This document shows positions 1 through 8,325 of a stretch of DNA of 64,000 bases, piece by piece. The notes below the pieces were generated by a model. The model was given only the letters and a program-made list of their open reading frames with translations, searched no databases and had not been told where the DNA came from. The DNA lies in assembly GCF_002943565.1 (NCBI RefSeq), contig NZ_PJCH01000003.1, positions 380,001 through 444,000 of the forward strand. The letters run 5' to 3'. Positions within the stretch are counted from its first letter, which is position 1, and every line of letters starts with the position of its first letter. Origin of the DNA: Hyphococcus luteus. Lineage in GTDB: Bacteria; Pseudomonadota; Alphaproteobacteria; Caulobacterales; Parvularculaceae. The translations under genes were made by a program, and so were the position numbers.

Positions 1-59
1 TGCAGGGGCGGATCGCTATGGGTTAAGCCGCGCTCGAAAGCCATTGAGGAGCGCTCGAA

Positions 60-1448
60 ATGCGCGAAACGCCCTACGGACCGGTTTACGACAATATCCT
101 GCAAAGCATCGGCAAGACGCCGATGGTGAAGGTCTCGGCTCTCGATACGGGACCTTGCGAGCTCTATCTGAAACTCGAATCGTCCAATCCCGGCGGCTCC
201 ATCAAGGACCGCATCGGCATCGCCATGATCGAGGCCGCTGAAGAAGCCGGAAAGATCGAGCCGGGCGGAACCATCATCGAGGCGACGGCGGGCAACACCG
301 GTCTCGCCCTGGCGCTTGTCGCCGCGCAAAAGGGCTACAAGATCATCATCGTCGTGCCCGACAAGATGGCGCAGGAGAAGATCTTCCACCTGAAGGCCCT
401 CGGCGCCGATGTGCGCCTCACCCGCTCGGACGTCGGCAAGGGGCACCCGGAATATTATCAGGACGTCGCCGCGCGCCTCGCCGAAGAAACCGGCGCCTTT
501 TATGTCAATCAGTTCTCGAACGAAGCAAACCCGCAGGCCCATGAAGACATGACGGGCCCGGAAATTTACGGCCAGCTCGACGGCGACGTGGACGCGATTA
601 TCGCCGGGGTCGGCTCGGGCGGCACGATCAGCGGGCTGTCGCATTTCTTCGGCAAGAAATCGCCTGACACCGAAATCATTCTCGCCGACCCGGAAGGCTC
701 GATCCTTGCGGATTTCGTCAACAAGGGCGCGCCGCCGAACGCGGTCGGCTCCTGGCTCGTGGAAGGCATCGGCGAGGATTTCATCCCCGACGTCACCGAT
801 CTTTCTCATGTCAAAAAAGCCTATGACATCACCGACAAAGAAAGCTTCGAAGCCGCGCGCGAGCTGCTCCGGAAAGAAGGCATTCTCGGCGGCTCTTCTT
901 CGGGCACGATCCTCGCCGCGGCGCTCAAATATTGCCGCGAGCAGAAGGAGAAGAAACGCGTTGTCGCGTTCGTCTGCGACCGGGGCGAGAAATATCTCTC
1001 CAAGATGTTCAACGATTACTGGATGTACGATCAGGGCTTTTTGAAGCGCCCGCCCAAGGACGACCTCACCGACCTTATCTCGCGGCGCCATTCCGAACAC
1101 GCCACCATCACGGTGAAGCCCGACGACACGCTGATGCAGGCTTACGGGCGCATGAAGCTTTACGACATCTCGCAATTGCCGGTGCTCGACGAAGACGGCG
1201 GCGTTGTCGGTCTGCTCGATGAAGAAGACTTGCTTTTCGCCATTGTCAGAAACCGCGACAAGTTCAAGGACCCGGTGAAATCCGCCATGACCTATCGCGT
1301 CGAAACCGTCGAGGCGAAGCAGGACATGCAGTCGCTCCTCCCCATCTTCGCCAAGGGCCATGTGGCGGTCGTGTTGAATGACGGGAAATTCGAAGGGCTG
1401 ATTACACGGTCTGATCTCTTGAACTATCTGCGGCTTCAGGTGGCGTGA
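60..1448 (+). CDS. Cystathionine beta-synthase with C-terminal CBS domain pair
   Basis: PLP-dependent lyase of fold type II that condenses serine (or O-acetylserine) with homocysteine or sulfide. The first ~330 residues form the catalytic core. The PLP lysine lies in GGSIKDR (Lys49), with the substrate loop TAGNTG and the phosphate loop GSGGTISG following. Residues ~340-460 hold two CBS repeats, as in cystathionine beta-synthases, while plain cysteine synthases lack them. The length of 462 residues fits the family. A GAGGAG ribosome site sits 8 bases before the ATG. The stop overlaps the start of the next gene, and a cystathionine gamma-synthase/lyase lies 2.5 kb downstream, which suggests transsulfuration. 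Substrate preference cannot be settled from sequence alone. Confidence 0.9.
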   Translation: MRETPYGPVYDNILQSIGKTPMVKVSALDTGPCELYLKLESSNPGGSIKDRIGIAMIEAAEEAGKIEPGGTIIEATAGNTGLALALVAAQKGYKIIIVVPDKMAQEKIFHLKALGADVRLTRSDVGKGHPEYYQDVAARLAEETGAFYVNQFSNEANPQAHEDMTGPEIYGQLDGDVDAIIAGVGSGGTISGLSHFFGKKSPDTEIILADPEGSILADFVNKGAPPNAVGSWLVEGIGEDFIPDVTDLSHVKKAYDITDKESFEAARELLRKEGILGGSSSGTILAAALKYCREQKEKKRVVAFVCDRGEKYLSKMFNDYWMYDQGFLKRPPKDDLTDLISRRHSEHATITVKPDDTLMQAYGRMKLYDISQLPVLDEDGGVVGLLDEEDLLFAIVRNRDKFKDPVKSAMTYRVETVEAKQDMQSLLPIFAKGHVAVVLNDGKFEGLITRSDLLNYLRLQVA

Positions 1449-1804
1449 TGGAATTATACGGCCTCAAAAACTGCGACACATGCCGGAAGGCGAAGAAAGC
1501 GCTGGACGGCGCGCAGGTGCGCTATGCGTTTCACGACATTCGCGAAGAGCCGCCGACAAAGATGCAAGTCGGGCATTGGGCGAAGGCCGCCGGCTGGGAG
1601 AAGCTCCTGAACAAAAGCTCCACCACCTGGCGCAACCTTGACGAGGCGCAAAAGACCGGGATCACCGAGAAAAAGGCCCTCGCCCTGATGGCCGAGCACC
1701 CAACCCTGATCAAGCGCCCGGTCATCGAAACCATTATAGATAAAGGGCCCACCCAGGTCTTTGTGGGCTGGTCGAAAGACGTCCAGAACGAAGTGTTAAG
1801 CTAG
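1448..1804 (+). CDS. Spx/ArsC-family reductase-like protein (YffB type)
   Basis: Small thioredoxin-fold protein of 118 residues that opens with MELYGLKNCDTC, giving a CxxC pair (Cys9, Cys12) in the usual ArsC/Spx position. The conserved C-terminal stretch with IKRPVI is typical of the Spx/MgsR/YffB branch, whose members are mostly unassigned proteins rather than true arsenate reductases. The ATG overlaps the TGA of the upstream cystathionine beta-synthase by one base, so the two are probably translationally coupled. A GTG three bases earlier is an alternative start. No arsenic genes are nearby, so arsenate reduction is unlikely; a redox role tied to sulfur metabolism is inferred from context only. 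Confidence 0.85.
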   Translation: MELYGLKNCDTCRKAKKALDGAQVRYAFHDIREEPPTKMQVGHWAKAAGWEKLLNKSSTTWRNLDEAQKTGITEKKALALMAEHPTLIKRPVIETIIDKGPTQVFVGWSKDVQNEVLS

Positions 1805-1852
1805 CCTCGCGATAATCGGGAACCGTGACGCCCTTCGCCGCATTGGCAAGAC

Positions 1853-2734
1853 ATGGCTTATTCGTTCAAACATTCCGACAAACCCTTCGAAAAGGGGCTG
1901 AGGCGCATCGCCTGTTCGCAGATCGACAAGGCGCTGGAAGAGCTCGGAACCCGTGAGCGTGCGGAAGCCATTCACCAGGTCCGCAAGCGCTGCAAGAAGC
2001 TGCGCGGCCTCATCCGCCTCGTGCGGCCCGGCTTTCCCGCCTACGCCAAGGAAAACGCCGCCTTTCGCGACGCGGCGCGGCTTCTCTCCGACGCGCGCGA
2101 CCGGACGGCGATGATCGAGGCTTTCGACCGCATCGCCGGCCATTTCGAAGACAAACTCGAGGCGGACGCCCTCGCCCCCATTCGCCGCCAGCTGGAAGAC
2201 AGACGCGACGATCTCGACGACGACGCGGTCGGCGAAAACCTGACCCGGTTTCGCGCCGCCATGCTCGCCGCGCGCAAACGCGCCGAAGGCTGGACCATCG
2301 AGTGCGCCGGCGCCGACGCCGTCGAGGGCGGCGTTGAAAAAACCTACGCCCGCGCCGTCAAAGCCATGGCCGAGGCTGAGGACAAACGCACCGGCGAAGC
2401 GCTCCATGACTGGCGCAAGCGCGTCAAATATCACTGGTATCACGCGCGCCTTTTAAAACGGGCCTGGCCGCCTTTGATGGAGGCGGAAGCCGACGCCGCC
2501 GACGCCTTGTCGGACATTCTCGGCGACCACCACGACATCGTCGTCTTCGAAGAAAAAATAGAAAACGGCGCGCTCAAAGCCGACGGCGCCGCCGGCGACT
2601 TGTTCCGGGGACTTTTGAAAGCCCGCCGCGAAGCGCTCGAGGCGAAAGCTTTCGACATGGGCGCCGCGCTCTGCGCGGAAAAACCGAAGGCGCTCGCCAA
2701 ACGCTGGATCGCCTATTGGCGCGCCGGCGACTAG
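1853..2734 (+). CDS. CHAD domain-containing protein
   Basis: Protein of 293 residues that is entirely helical in appearance and rich in charged residues. It carries the two internally similar CHAD halves: an N-terminal HQVRKRCKKLRGLIRLVR segment and a second DWRKRVKYHWYHARLL segment. These conserved histidine/arginine/lysine faces define CHAD domains, which bind inorganic polyphosphate in characterised cases. Many family members are fused to a CYTH triphosphatase domain; here CHAD stands alone. The gene starts about 50 bases after the Spx-like gene and is probably co-transcribed with it. Family assignment is firm; the cellular role (polyphosphate granule association) is from family knowledge. 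Confidence 0.85.
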   Translation: MAYSFKHSDKPFEKGLRRIACSQIDKALEELGTRERAEAIHQVRKRCKKLRGLIRLVRPGFPAYAKENAAFRDAARLLSDARDRTAMIEAFDRIAGHFEDKLEADALAPIRRQLEDRRDDLDDDAVGENLTRFRAAMLAARKRAEGWTIECAGADAVEGGVEKTYARAVKAMAEAEDKRTGEALHDWRKRVKYHWYHARLLKRAWPPLMEAEADAADALSDILGDHHDIVVFEEKIENGALKADGAAGDLFRGLLKARREALEAKAFDMGAALCAEKPKALAKRWIAYWRAGD

Positions 2735-2790
2735 CCGGCCCGTTTCGGAGACGTTGACCGGGGCCGTCTTTAGGGGCACGACAGCAGGCC

Positions 2791-3255
2791 ATGAGCCGCC
2801 CCGTTGAAATCCTGGTCGACGCCGACGCCTGTCCGATGAAAGAAGAGATCTACAAGGTCGCCTTCCGCCATGAGACGCCGGTGACGGTCGTCGCCAACCA
2901 GCCGATCCGCGTGCCCAAACACGAGCTGATCGCCCGAGTCACGGTGACGGACGGCTATGACGCCGCCGACGACCATGTGGCGGAGCTCGCCCACCCCCTC
3001 GCCGTCGTCGTCACCGCCGACATTCTCCTTGCAGAACGCTGCCTTAAAAAAGACGCCGCGGTTCTGAACCCGCGCGGCGAGCCCTTCACGAAAGATTCCA
3101 TCGGCGGCGCCATCGCGGCGCGCGCGCTGATGGCGGATTTGCGCGCCGGGGCCGAAGGCGCTGGCGGCGGCCCGGCCCCGTTCCAGAAAGCCGACCGCTC
3201 GCGCTTTCTCCAGGCCCTCGACGAAACGCTGGTGCGCCTGAAACGCCAGGCGTAA
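2791..3255 (+). CDS. YaiI/YqxD family protein (UPF0178)
   Basis: Protein of 154 residues with the family opening ILVDADACPMKEEIYKVA and internal DAADDHVAE and TADILLAERCL motifs. These acidic positions resemble the PIN-like/NYN nuclease fold to which UPF0178 has been related, though no activity is established. The C-terminal FLQALDETLVRLK is also typical. It follows the CHAD gene by 56 bases. The stop codon lies inside a small hairpin followed by a T run that may end this transcript. Confidence 0.88.
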   Translation: MSRPVEILVDADACPMKEEIYKVAFRHETPVTVVANQPIRVPKHELIARVTVTDGYDAADDHVAELAHPLAVVVTADILLAERCLKKDAAVLNPRGEPFTKDSIGGAIAARALMADLRAGAEGAGGGPAPFQKADRSRFLQALDETLVRLKRQA

Positions 3256-3265
3256 GCGCCTTTTT
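3248..3265 (+). terminator. Possible short rho-independent terminator
   Basis: AGGCG (3248-3252) pairs with CGCCT (3257-3261) across a four-base loop and is followed directly by a run of Ts. The stem is only five pairs and overlaps the stop codon of the YaiI/YqxD gene, so it is a weak call. Confidence 0.35.
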
Positions 3266-3397
3266 AAGCCGCGACGAAAACGCCGCACTTGACGGCGCTC
3301 GGCGCGTTTCTATCTTTCAGTCGTCAACGGGAGTTCGCCCGGTTGGCGTTCCCGATTGACGTTGTCTGTTTCGGTTTGACGAAAAGGAGACAATGTC

Positions 3398-3889
3398 ATG
3401 TTCAGACCGCTTACGCTTTTCAATCGCAATCGCAACGCGCCGGCCCTGTCGGAAGGGGCGGACGAGCCGTTCTTCCAGCTTCACCGCGAGATGAACCGGC
3501 TGTTCGACGATTTCTTTTCCGATTTCGGCTCGCGCTCTTTGTTCGCTTCGGCGGGCGAGAATGGCGCGCGCGCCATTCATGTGGACGTGAAAGACAAGGG
3601 CAACGCCCTTGAAGTCGAGGCCGAACTTCCCGGCGTTGCGGAAGACGACATCGATGTGGAGCTTAACGACAACCTCCTCACCATCCGCGGCGAACGCAAG
3701 GACGAGGAGGAAAAGGAAGGCGTCTCGCGCCGCGCCTACGCCTCCTTCCAGCGCTCCATGTCGCTGCCTTTCGACGTGGACCCCGACGCCATCGAGGCGA
3801 AATTCAAGAACGGCGTTTTGAAGCTCACCTTGCCGAAACCGCCGGAACTTGAAGCCAAAACGAAGAAAATCGCGGTCCAGAAAGGCTGA
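3398..3889 (+). CDS. Hsp20/alpha-crystallin family small heat shock protein
   Basis: ATP-independent holdase chaperone of 163 residues. The alpha-crystallin domain covers roughly residues 50-150. It shows the ELPGV strand near residue 75, the DDIDVELNDNLLTIRGERK segment, and the C-terminal FKNGVLKLTLPK strand (G-x-L motif). A short N-terminal region with FFQLHREMNRLFDDFF is the usual oligomerisation segment of class A small Hsps. An AAGGAG ribosome site precedes the ATG at a good distance. It sits alone between the YaiI/YqxD gene and the transsulfuration gene, probably with its own promoter in the 140-base gap upstream; no sigma-32 box could be assigned confidently. Confidence 0.92.
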   Translation: MFRPLTLFNRNRNAPALSEGADEPFFQLHREMNRLFDDFFSDFGSRSLFASAGENGARAIHVDVKDKGNALEVEAELPGVAEDDIDVELNDNLLTIRGERKDEEEKEGVSRRAYASFQRSMSLPFDVDPDAIEAKFKNGVLKLTLPKPPELEAKTKKIAVQKG

Positions 3890-3985
3890 GAGCGATAATA
3901 TGGCGTCTTTCCGGCGGCTCTTCCGGGCCGCTGGAAATCCGCTGGCGCGCGGGCTAAGTCCCTCATGAGATTGAAGGACAGCCCC

Positions 3986-5155
3986 ATGCACGACAACAAG
4001 AAAAACCGCCCCGCTTTCGCAACACGCGTCATTCATGCGGGCCAGAGGCATGACCCGACCACGGGCGCGGTGATGCAGCCCATCTACCAGACCTCGACCT
4101 TCGCCCAGGAAAGCCCCGGCGTCCACAAAGGTTTTGTCTACGCACGCGGAACGAACCCGACGCGCGCTGCCTATGAGCGCTGCATCGCCGATCTTGAAAA
4201 CGGCGCGCGCGGCTTCGCCTTCGCCTCGGGCATGGCGGCGATCTCCACCATGCTGGAGCTTTTTCCGGCTGGCTCGCACATCGTCGCCATGGACGACGTC
4301 TATGGCGGCACCTTCCGTCTGTTCGAACGCGTGCGCCGCGAGTCGGCGAATTTGTCCTTCACCTATGTGGACCTGACGGACCCGGAGAAATTCGAGGCGG
4401 CGATCACGCCGGAAACGAAACTCGTCTGGCTCGAAACGCCCACCAACCCGCTTTTGAAAATCGTCGACATTGAGGCGATCGCCAAGATCGCGAAAAAACA
4501 CGGGATCACGGTCGGCTGCGACAACACCTTCGCTTCGCCCTATTGCCAGCGCCCGCTCGATCTCGGCGCCGATATCGTCATGCATTCGGCGACGAAATAT
4601 CTCGGCGGCCATTCCGACGTCATCGGCGGCGTCCTCGTCGTCGACGATGCTGAGCTCGGCGACCGTATCGGGTTTCTGCAGAACTCCGTCGGCGCCATTC
4701 AGGGCCCGTTCGATTCCTTTCTCGCGCTGCGCGGATTGAAGACGCTGGCGCTGCGCCTTGAGCGCTCCTCTTCCAACGCGCTGGCGCTCGCCGAGTGGCT
4801 GGAGACCCACCCCGCTATCGATCGCGTCACCTATCCGGGCCTTGAATCCCATCCGGGGCACGAGATTGCAAAACGCCAGATGAGCGCGTTCGGCGGCATG
4901 GCGACGATCTTCCTCAAGGGCGGGCTCGATGCGGCCAAGACCATGCTTGAGCGCGTGGAGCTTTTCACCCTCGCCGAAAGCCTCGGCGGGGTCGAAAGCC
5001 TTGTGGAGCATCCGGGCATCATGACCCACGCCTCGATCCCGCCGGAGCGGCGCAAGGAGATGGGGCTCGACGATTCGCTGGTGCGGCTTTCCATCGGCGT
5101 CGAGGATATTGAGGACCTGAAGCGCGACCTCGACACCGCCCTCGCCGGCCTGTAG
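3986..5155 (+). CDS. Trans-sulfuration enzyme: cystathionine gamma-synthase/gamma-lyase family (Cys/Met PLP)
   Basis: Fold type I PLP enzyme of 389 residues. Evidence includes the N-terminal TRVIHAG segment, the QPIYQTSTF substrate loop, the ASGMAAIS PLP phosphate loop, and the PLP lysine in HSATKYLGGHSD. I place the start at the second ATG (3986), which has AAGGA eight bases upstream; a start at 3965 would add seven residues. With the cystathionine beta-synthase 2.5 kb upstream, the gamma-lyase direction (cystathionine to cysteine) is the natural reading. However, the family also includes gamma-synthases and O-acetylhomoserine sulfhydrylases, and sequence inspection does not separate them. 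Confidence 0.88.
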   Translation: MHDNKKNRPAFATRVIHAGQRHDPTTGAVMQPIYQTSTFAQESPGVHKGFVYARGTNPTRAAYERCIADLENGARGFAFASGMAAISTMLELFPAGSHIVAMDDVYGGTFRLFERVRRESANLSFTYVDLTDPEKFEAAITPETKLVWLETPTNPLLKIVDIEAIAKIAKKHGITVGCDNTFASPYCQRPLDLGADIVMHSATKYLGGHSDVIGGVLVVDDAELGDRIGFLQNSVGAIQGPFDSFLALRGLKTLALRLERSSSNALALAEWLETHPAIDRVTYPGLESHPGHEIAKRQMSAFGGMATIFLKGGLDAAKTMLERVELFTLAESLGGVESLVEHPGIMTHASIPPERRKEMGLDDSLVRLSIGVEDIEDLKRDLDTALAGL

Positions 5156-5267
5156 GCGGCGCCCCGTCAGGCGGCAGGCCCCTAAACGCCGCAAGTGACA
5201 ACACAAACGATCTTGCTAGACTGCCCCGCTTGTTCCGCCGCGGCGCGCGGCCAATCGGGGATATTAC

Positions 5268-6689
5268 ATGGCCGACGCCCAGATCAGCCTGGCTGACCGC
5301 ATCGATAATTTCCTCTCGCCGGTCAGCGATTTCGTCTCCTCGATTATCTTCTATTCCATCGACTTTTTCGGCGTCTCGCTGCCGCTGGTGGTGATCTGGC
5401 TGATGGCCGCGGCGCTGATCCTCACCGTCTCTTTCGGCTTCATTAATATCAGGGGCTTCCGCCACGCCTGGTCGCTGATTCTCAATCCCCGGGACCAGCA
5501 GGGCGCCCATGGCGAAATCTCGCACTTTCAGGCGCTCTCTTCCGCCCTTTCCGGCACGGTCGGCCTCGGCAATATCGCTTCCGTCCCCGTCGCCATCGCG
5601 CTCGGCGGGCCGGGCGCCGTTTTCTGGATGATCGTCGCCGGCTTTTTCGGCATGTCGTCGAAATTCGCCGAATGCGCCCTCGCCGTGAAATACCGCAAGG
5701 TGCGGCCCGACGGTTCGACGCTCGGCGGGCCGATGTTCTACATCGAGGACGCCTTCCGCCGCCTCGGCATGAAAACGCTGGGCAAGGCGGCGGCGATGTT
5801 TTTCGCCGTCATGGCCATCGGCGGATCGATCAGCATCCTGCAGGTGAACCAGTCCCACGCGCAATTCGCCAATGTCACGGGGATCGACATTCCCGTCACC
5901 TTCGGCGTCATCATGGCGGCGGGCGTCGCCTATGTGGTGCTCGGCGGCATTAAACGCATCGGCAAGGTGACTGGCCTCCTCGTGCCGATCATGGGCGCCG
6001 TTTATCTCGGCGCCGGGCTGATCATCATTTTCATGAATATCGACCATGTGCCTGCGGCTTTCGAAACCATCTTCAAAAGCGCTTTCGGCCTGGACGCGGC
6101 GGGCGGCGGCCTTGTGGGCGCGCTGATCAACGGCGTCAGGCGCGCCACCTATTCAAACGAGGCGGGCGTCGGCTCGGCGGCGATCGCGCACTCGGCCGTC
6201 AAGACCAACGAACCCCTGACCGAAGGCTATGTGGCGCTGCTCGAACCGTTCATCGACACGATTGTCGTGTGCATGATCACCGCCCTCGTCGTCATCGTCA
6301 CCGGCGCTTATGAGCCATATCTTTACGCCGAGAACGCCGTGGGGATCGAAATCACCTCCGCCGCTTACGCCAGCGCTTTCGCCTGGTTCCCTTACATCCT
6401 TCTCGCCGCCTCTGTCCTCTTCGCTTTCACGACGCTCGTCAGCTGGGCGTTTTACGGGGCGCAGGCCGCCGCCTATCTCTTCGGCGACACCAAGAAGGTG
6501 GACGTTCTGTTCAAGATTTCGCTGTGTCTCGCGCTCTCCACAGGCGCGGCGGTGTCGCTGTCGTCGATCATCGACTTCATCGACTCCATGCTGTTCGGCA
6601 TGTGCATTCCGAACATCATCGCGCTTTACATCCTCTTGCCGGAGCTGAAGCGCGACATGAAAACCTATAAGGCGAAATACGGGGTTTAA
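5268..6689 (+). CDS. Sodium:alanine symporter family protein (AGCS)
   Basis: Inner membrane protein of 473 residues with about ten hydrophobic segments. It has the AGCS signature region FQALSSALSGTVGLGNIA near residue 90, followed by the GGPGAVFWM segment and, later, the NEAGVGSAAIAHSAV motif near residue 300. These are hallmarks of the alanine/glycine:cation symporters, which import small neutral amino acids with sodium. It lies alone, downstream of the transsulfuration enzyme and convergent with xerC; a 12-base gap separates their stops. Substrate (alanine or glycine) is by family, not by any residue I can read. Confidence 0.9.
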   Translation: MADAQISLADRIDNFLSPVSDFVSSIIFYSIDFFGVSLPLVVIWLMAAALILTVSFGFINIRGFRHAWSLILNPRDQQGAHGEISHFQALSSALSGTVGLGNIASVPVAIALGGPGAVFWMIVAGFFGMSSKFAECALAVKYRKVRPDGSTLGGPMFYIEDAFRRLGMKTLGKAAAMFFAVMAIGGSISILQVNQSHAQFANVTGIDIPVTFGVIMAAGVAYVVLGGIKRIGKVTGLLVPIMGAVYLGAGLIIIFMNIDHVPAAFETIFKSAFGLDAAGGGLVGALINGVRRATYSNEAGVGSAAIAHSAVKTNEPLTEGYVALLEPFIDTIVVCMITALVVIVTGAYEPYLYAENAVGIEITSAAYASAFAWFPYILLAASVLFAFTTLVSWAFYGAQAAAYLFGDTKKVDVLFKISLCLALSTGAAVSLSSIIDFIDSMLFGMCIPNIIALYILLPELKRDMKTYKAKYGV

Positions 6690-6701
6690 ACCTTGTTATT
6701 T

Positions 6702-7646
6702 CTAGGCGCGCGGATGCGCCTTGTCGTAAGCGCGGATGAGGTTGTCGCGGTCGATCTTGGTATAGCGCTGGGTCGCGGCGAGCGAGGCGTGGCCCAAGAG
6801 CTCCTGAATGGCGCGCAAGTCCCCGCCCGCCGATAAAAGATGCGTCGCAAAGGCGTGGCGCAACGCATGCGGCGTCGCCGAATCCGGCAGGCCAAGCGCG
6901 GCCCGCAGTTTCGCCATGGTGCGCTGGGCAAGCGTGGCGCTCAAAGGTTTGCCGCGCGTCGAAAAAAACAGCGGCCCGTCCGCCTCCCCGCCATAAGGGC
7001 AAAGCTTCCGATAAGCTTCCACCGCCTCGCGCGCGGCCGGCACCACCGGAACCTGCCTCGTCTTCGCGCCCTTGCCCTTGATGCGCAAAGTCTCGCCAAG
7101 CGGTGCATCGCCCCAGCGCAAGGACAGCGCCTCGGAAATGCGAAGGCCCGCCCCGTAAAGCAAGGTCATCAGCGCGGCGTCCCGCGCCTGCTCCCATGTT
7201 TCTTTACGCACGGACGTTTTTTGCGTTTGCGCCGCTTCGATCAGCGCTTCGGCGTCGGCCTCGTTCACCGGGCGCGGCAGGCGTTCTTTCGCTTTTGGCC
7301 CGCGCATCACGGCGATGGCGTCATTGTCGATGTCGGCGCGCTTTTTCAAGAACTTGTAAAAGGTCTTGAGCGCCGAAAGCTCAAGCTTGAGCGACGGCGG
7401 CGAAAGGCCCTCATTGCGGCGCTCGGCGAGAAAGGCGCGAAAGTCCCGCGTCTCGAGCGCAGCGAGATGATCGAGCGTCGCGGCGGCGCCGATATGCCCT
7501 CTCAAAAACGCATCGAAGCGCTCCAGCGTCGCGCCGTAATTGCGCTGCGTATAGGCGCTCGCCCGCTTTTCCGATTTCAGATGGCGCGCAAAAGCATCGC
7601 GCCAATGGGAAAGCATCCTGTCATCGCTGTCGGCGGCGTCGGTCAT
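6702..7646 (-). CDS. xerC: Tyrosine recombinase XerC
   Basis: Site-specific recombinase of ~314 residues that resolves chromosome dimers with XerD. An N-terminal SAM-like core-binding domain (HLKSEKRASAYTQRNYGATL) is followed by the catalytic domain. The catalytic domain shows the active-site arginine in LLYGAGLRISEAL, the HALRHAFATHLL box (H-x-x-R-H) and the nucleophile tyrosine in LAATQRYTKID. An earlier in-frame start at 7676 would add ten residues; MTDAADSDD at 7646 gives the usual length. It sits just downstream of engB on the same strand, five bases from the upstream in-frame limit, so it may be co-transcribed. XerD would be elsewhere; assignment as XerC rather than XerD rests on overall resemblance. 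Confidence 0.85.
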   Translation of the reverse strand: MTDAADSDDRMLSHWRDAFARHLKSEKRASAYTQRNYGATLERFDAFLRGHIGAAATLDHLAALETRDFRAFLAERRNEGLSPPSLKLELSALKTFYKFLKKRADIDNDAIAVMRGPKAKERLPRPVNEADAEALIEAAQTQKTSVRKETWEQARDAALMTLLYGAGLRISEALSLRWGDAPLGETLRIKGKGAKTRQVPVVPAAREAVEAYRKLCPYGGEADGPLFFSTRGKPLSATLAQRTMAKLRAALGLPDSATPHALRHAFATHLLSAGGDLRAIQELLGHASLAATQRYTKIDRDNLIRAYDKAHPRA

Positions 7647-7680
7647 TCCCCTAGCTCGCGCTGACGAGGTTAACAAAAGC

Positions 7681-8325
7681 TTACTGAACGGCGAGCGCGG
7701 CGAGTTCGGCGCGCAAAAGGTCGATCCCGTCGCCCTTTTCCGCGGAGGTGGCGCGAATCACCGGATGCGCCGCCGGCCGCTTCTCAATCTGTTTTCCAGT
7801 CGCGTCGATCAAATGCGCAAGCGCCGTCGGCTTGATCTTGTCGGTCTTGGTGAGGACGATCTGATAATTCACCGCCGCTTCGTCGAGAATATCCATGACC
7901 TCCAGATCGCCGGCTTTCAGCCCATGACGCGAATCGACCAGCAGACAGACGCGCCGCAGCACGGAGCGCCCGCGCAGGAAGTCCCGGGTCAGCGCCGTCC
8001 ATTGCGCCACATCCTTGCGCGGCGCTTTCGCATAGCCATAGCCCGGCAGATCGACGAGGCGTAAGCGGCCTTCAATGTCGAAATAATTGAGCTCGCGCGT
8101 GCGGCCCGGCGTGTTCGAAGCGCGCGCCAAGCCGTTCTGGCCCACAAGCGCATTCAAAAGCGTCGACTTGCCCACATTGGAGCGACCGGCGAAGGCGACT
8201 TCCGCCGGGCCTTCATCAGGCAGGCTGTCGAGATCGACAACGCCGAGCATGAAAACGGCCGGCCGCGCAAACAACAGCCGGCCGGCCTCGATTTCTTCAG
8301 GCGTAAAGTCGTCGCTTTGCGTCAC
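7681..8325 (-). CDS. engB: Ribosome biogenesis GTP-binding protein YihA/EngB
   Basis: TRAFAC GTPase of 214 residues acting in large-subunit assembly. It shows the G1 loop [12 protein letters not shown], the G2 threonine within [13 protein letters not shown]3 VDLPGYGYA and G4 LTKTDK. The start codon is GTG and overlaps the TGA of yidC (GTGA), so translation is probably coupled. The order rpmH-rnpA-yidC-engB is a widespread alphaproteobacterial arrangement, which supports both the call and the start. Confidence 0.93.
   Translation of the reverse strand: MTQSDDFTPEEIEAGRLLFARPAVFMLGVVDLDSLPDEGPAEVAFAGRSNVGKSTLLNALVGQNGLARASNTPGRTRELNYFDIEGRLRLVDLPGYGYAKAPRKDVAQWTALTRDFLRGRSVLRRVCLLVDSRHGLKAGDLEVMDILDEAAVNYQIVLTKTDKIKPTALAHLIDATGKQIEKRPAAHPVIRATSAEKGDGIDLLRAELAALAVQ

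Noticed and set aside
1448-1804. Arsenate reductase arsC
   Set aside because: Sequence sits with the Spx/YffB branch and no arsenic genes are near.
3317-5206. 629-codon open frame on the minus strand opposite Hsp20 and the transsulfuration gene
   Set aside because: It is a shadow of two clearly recognised genes in GC-rich DNA; its translation is low-complexity His/Arg/Gly/Ala with no family features.
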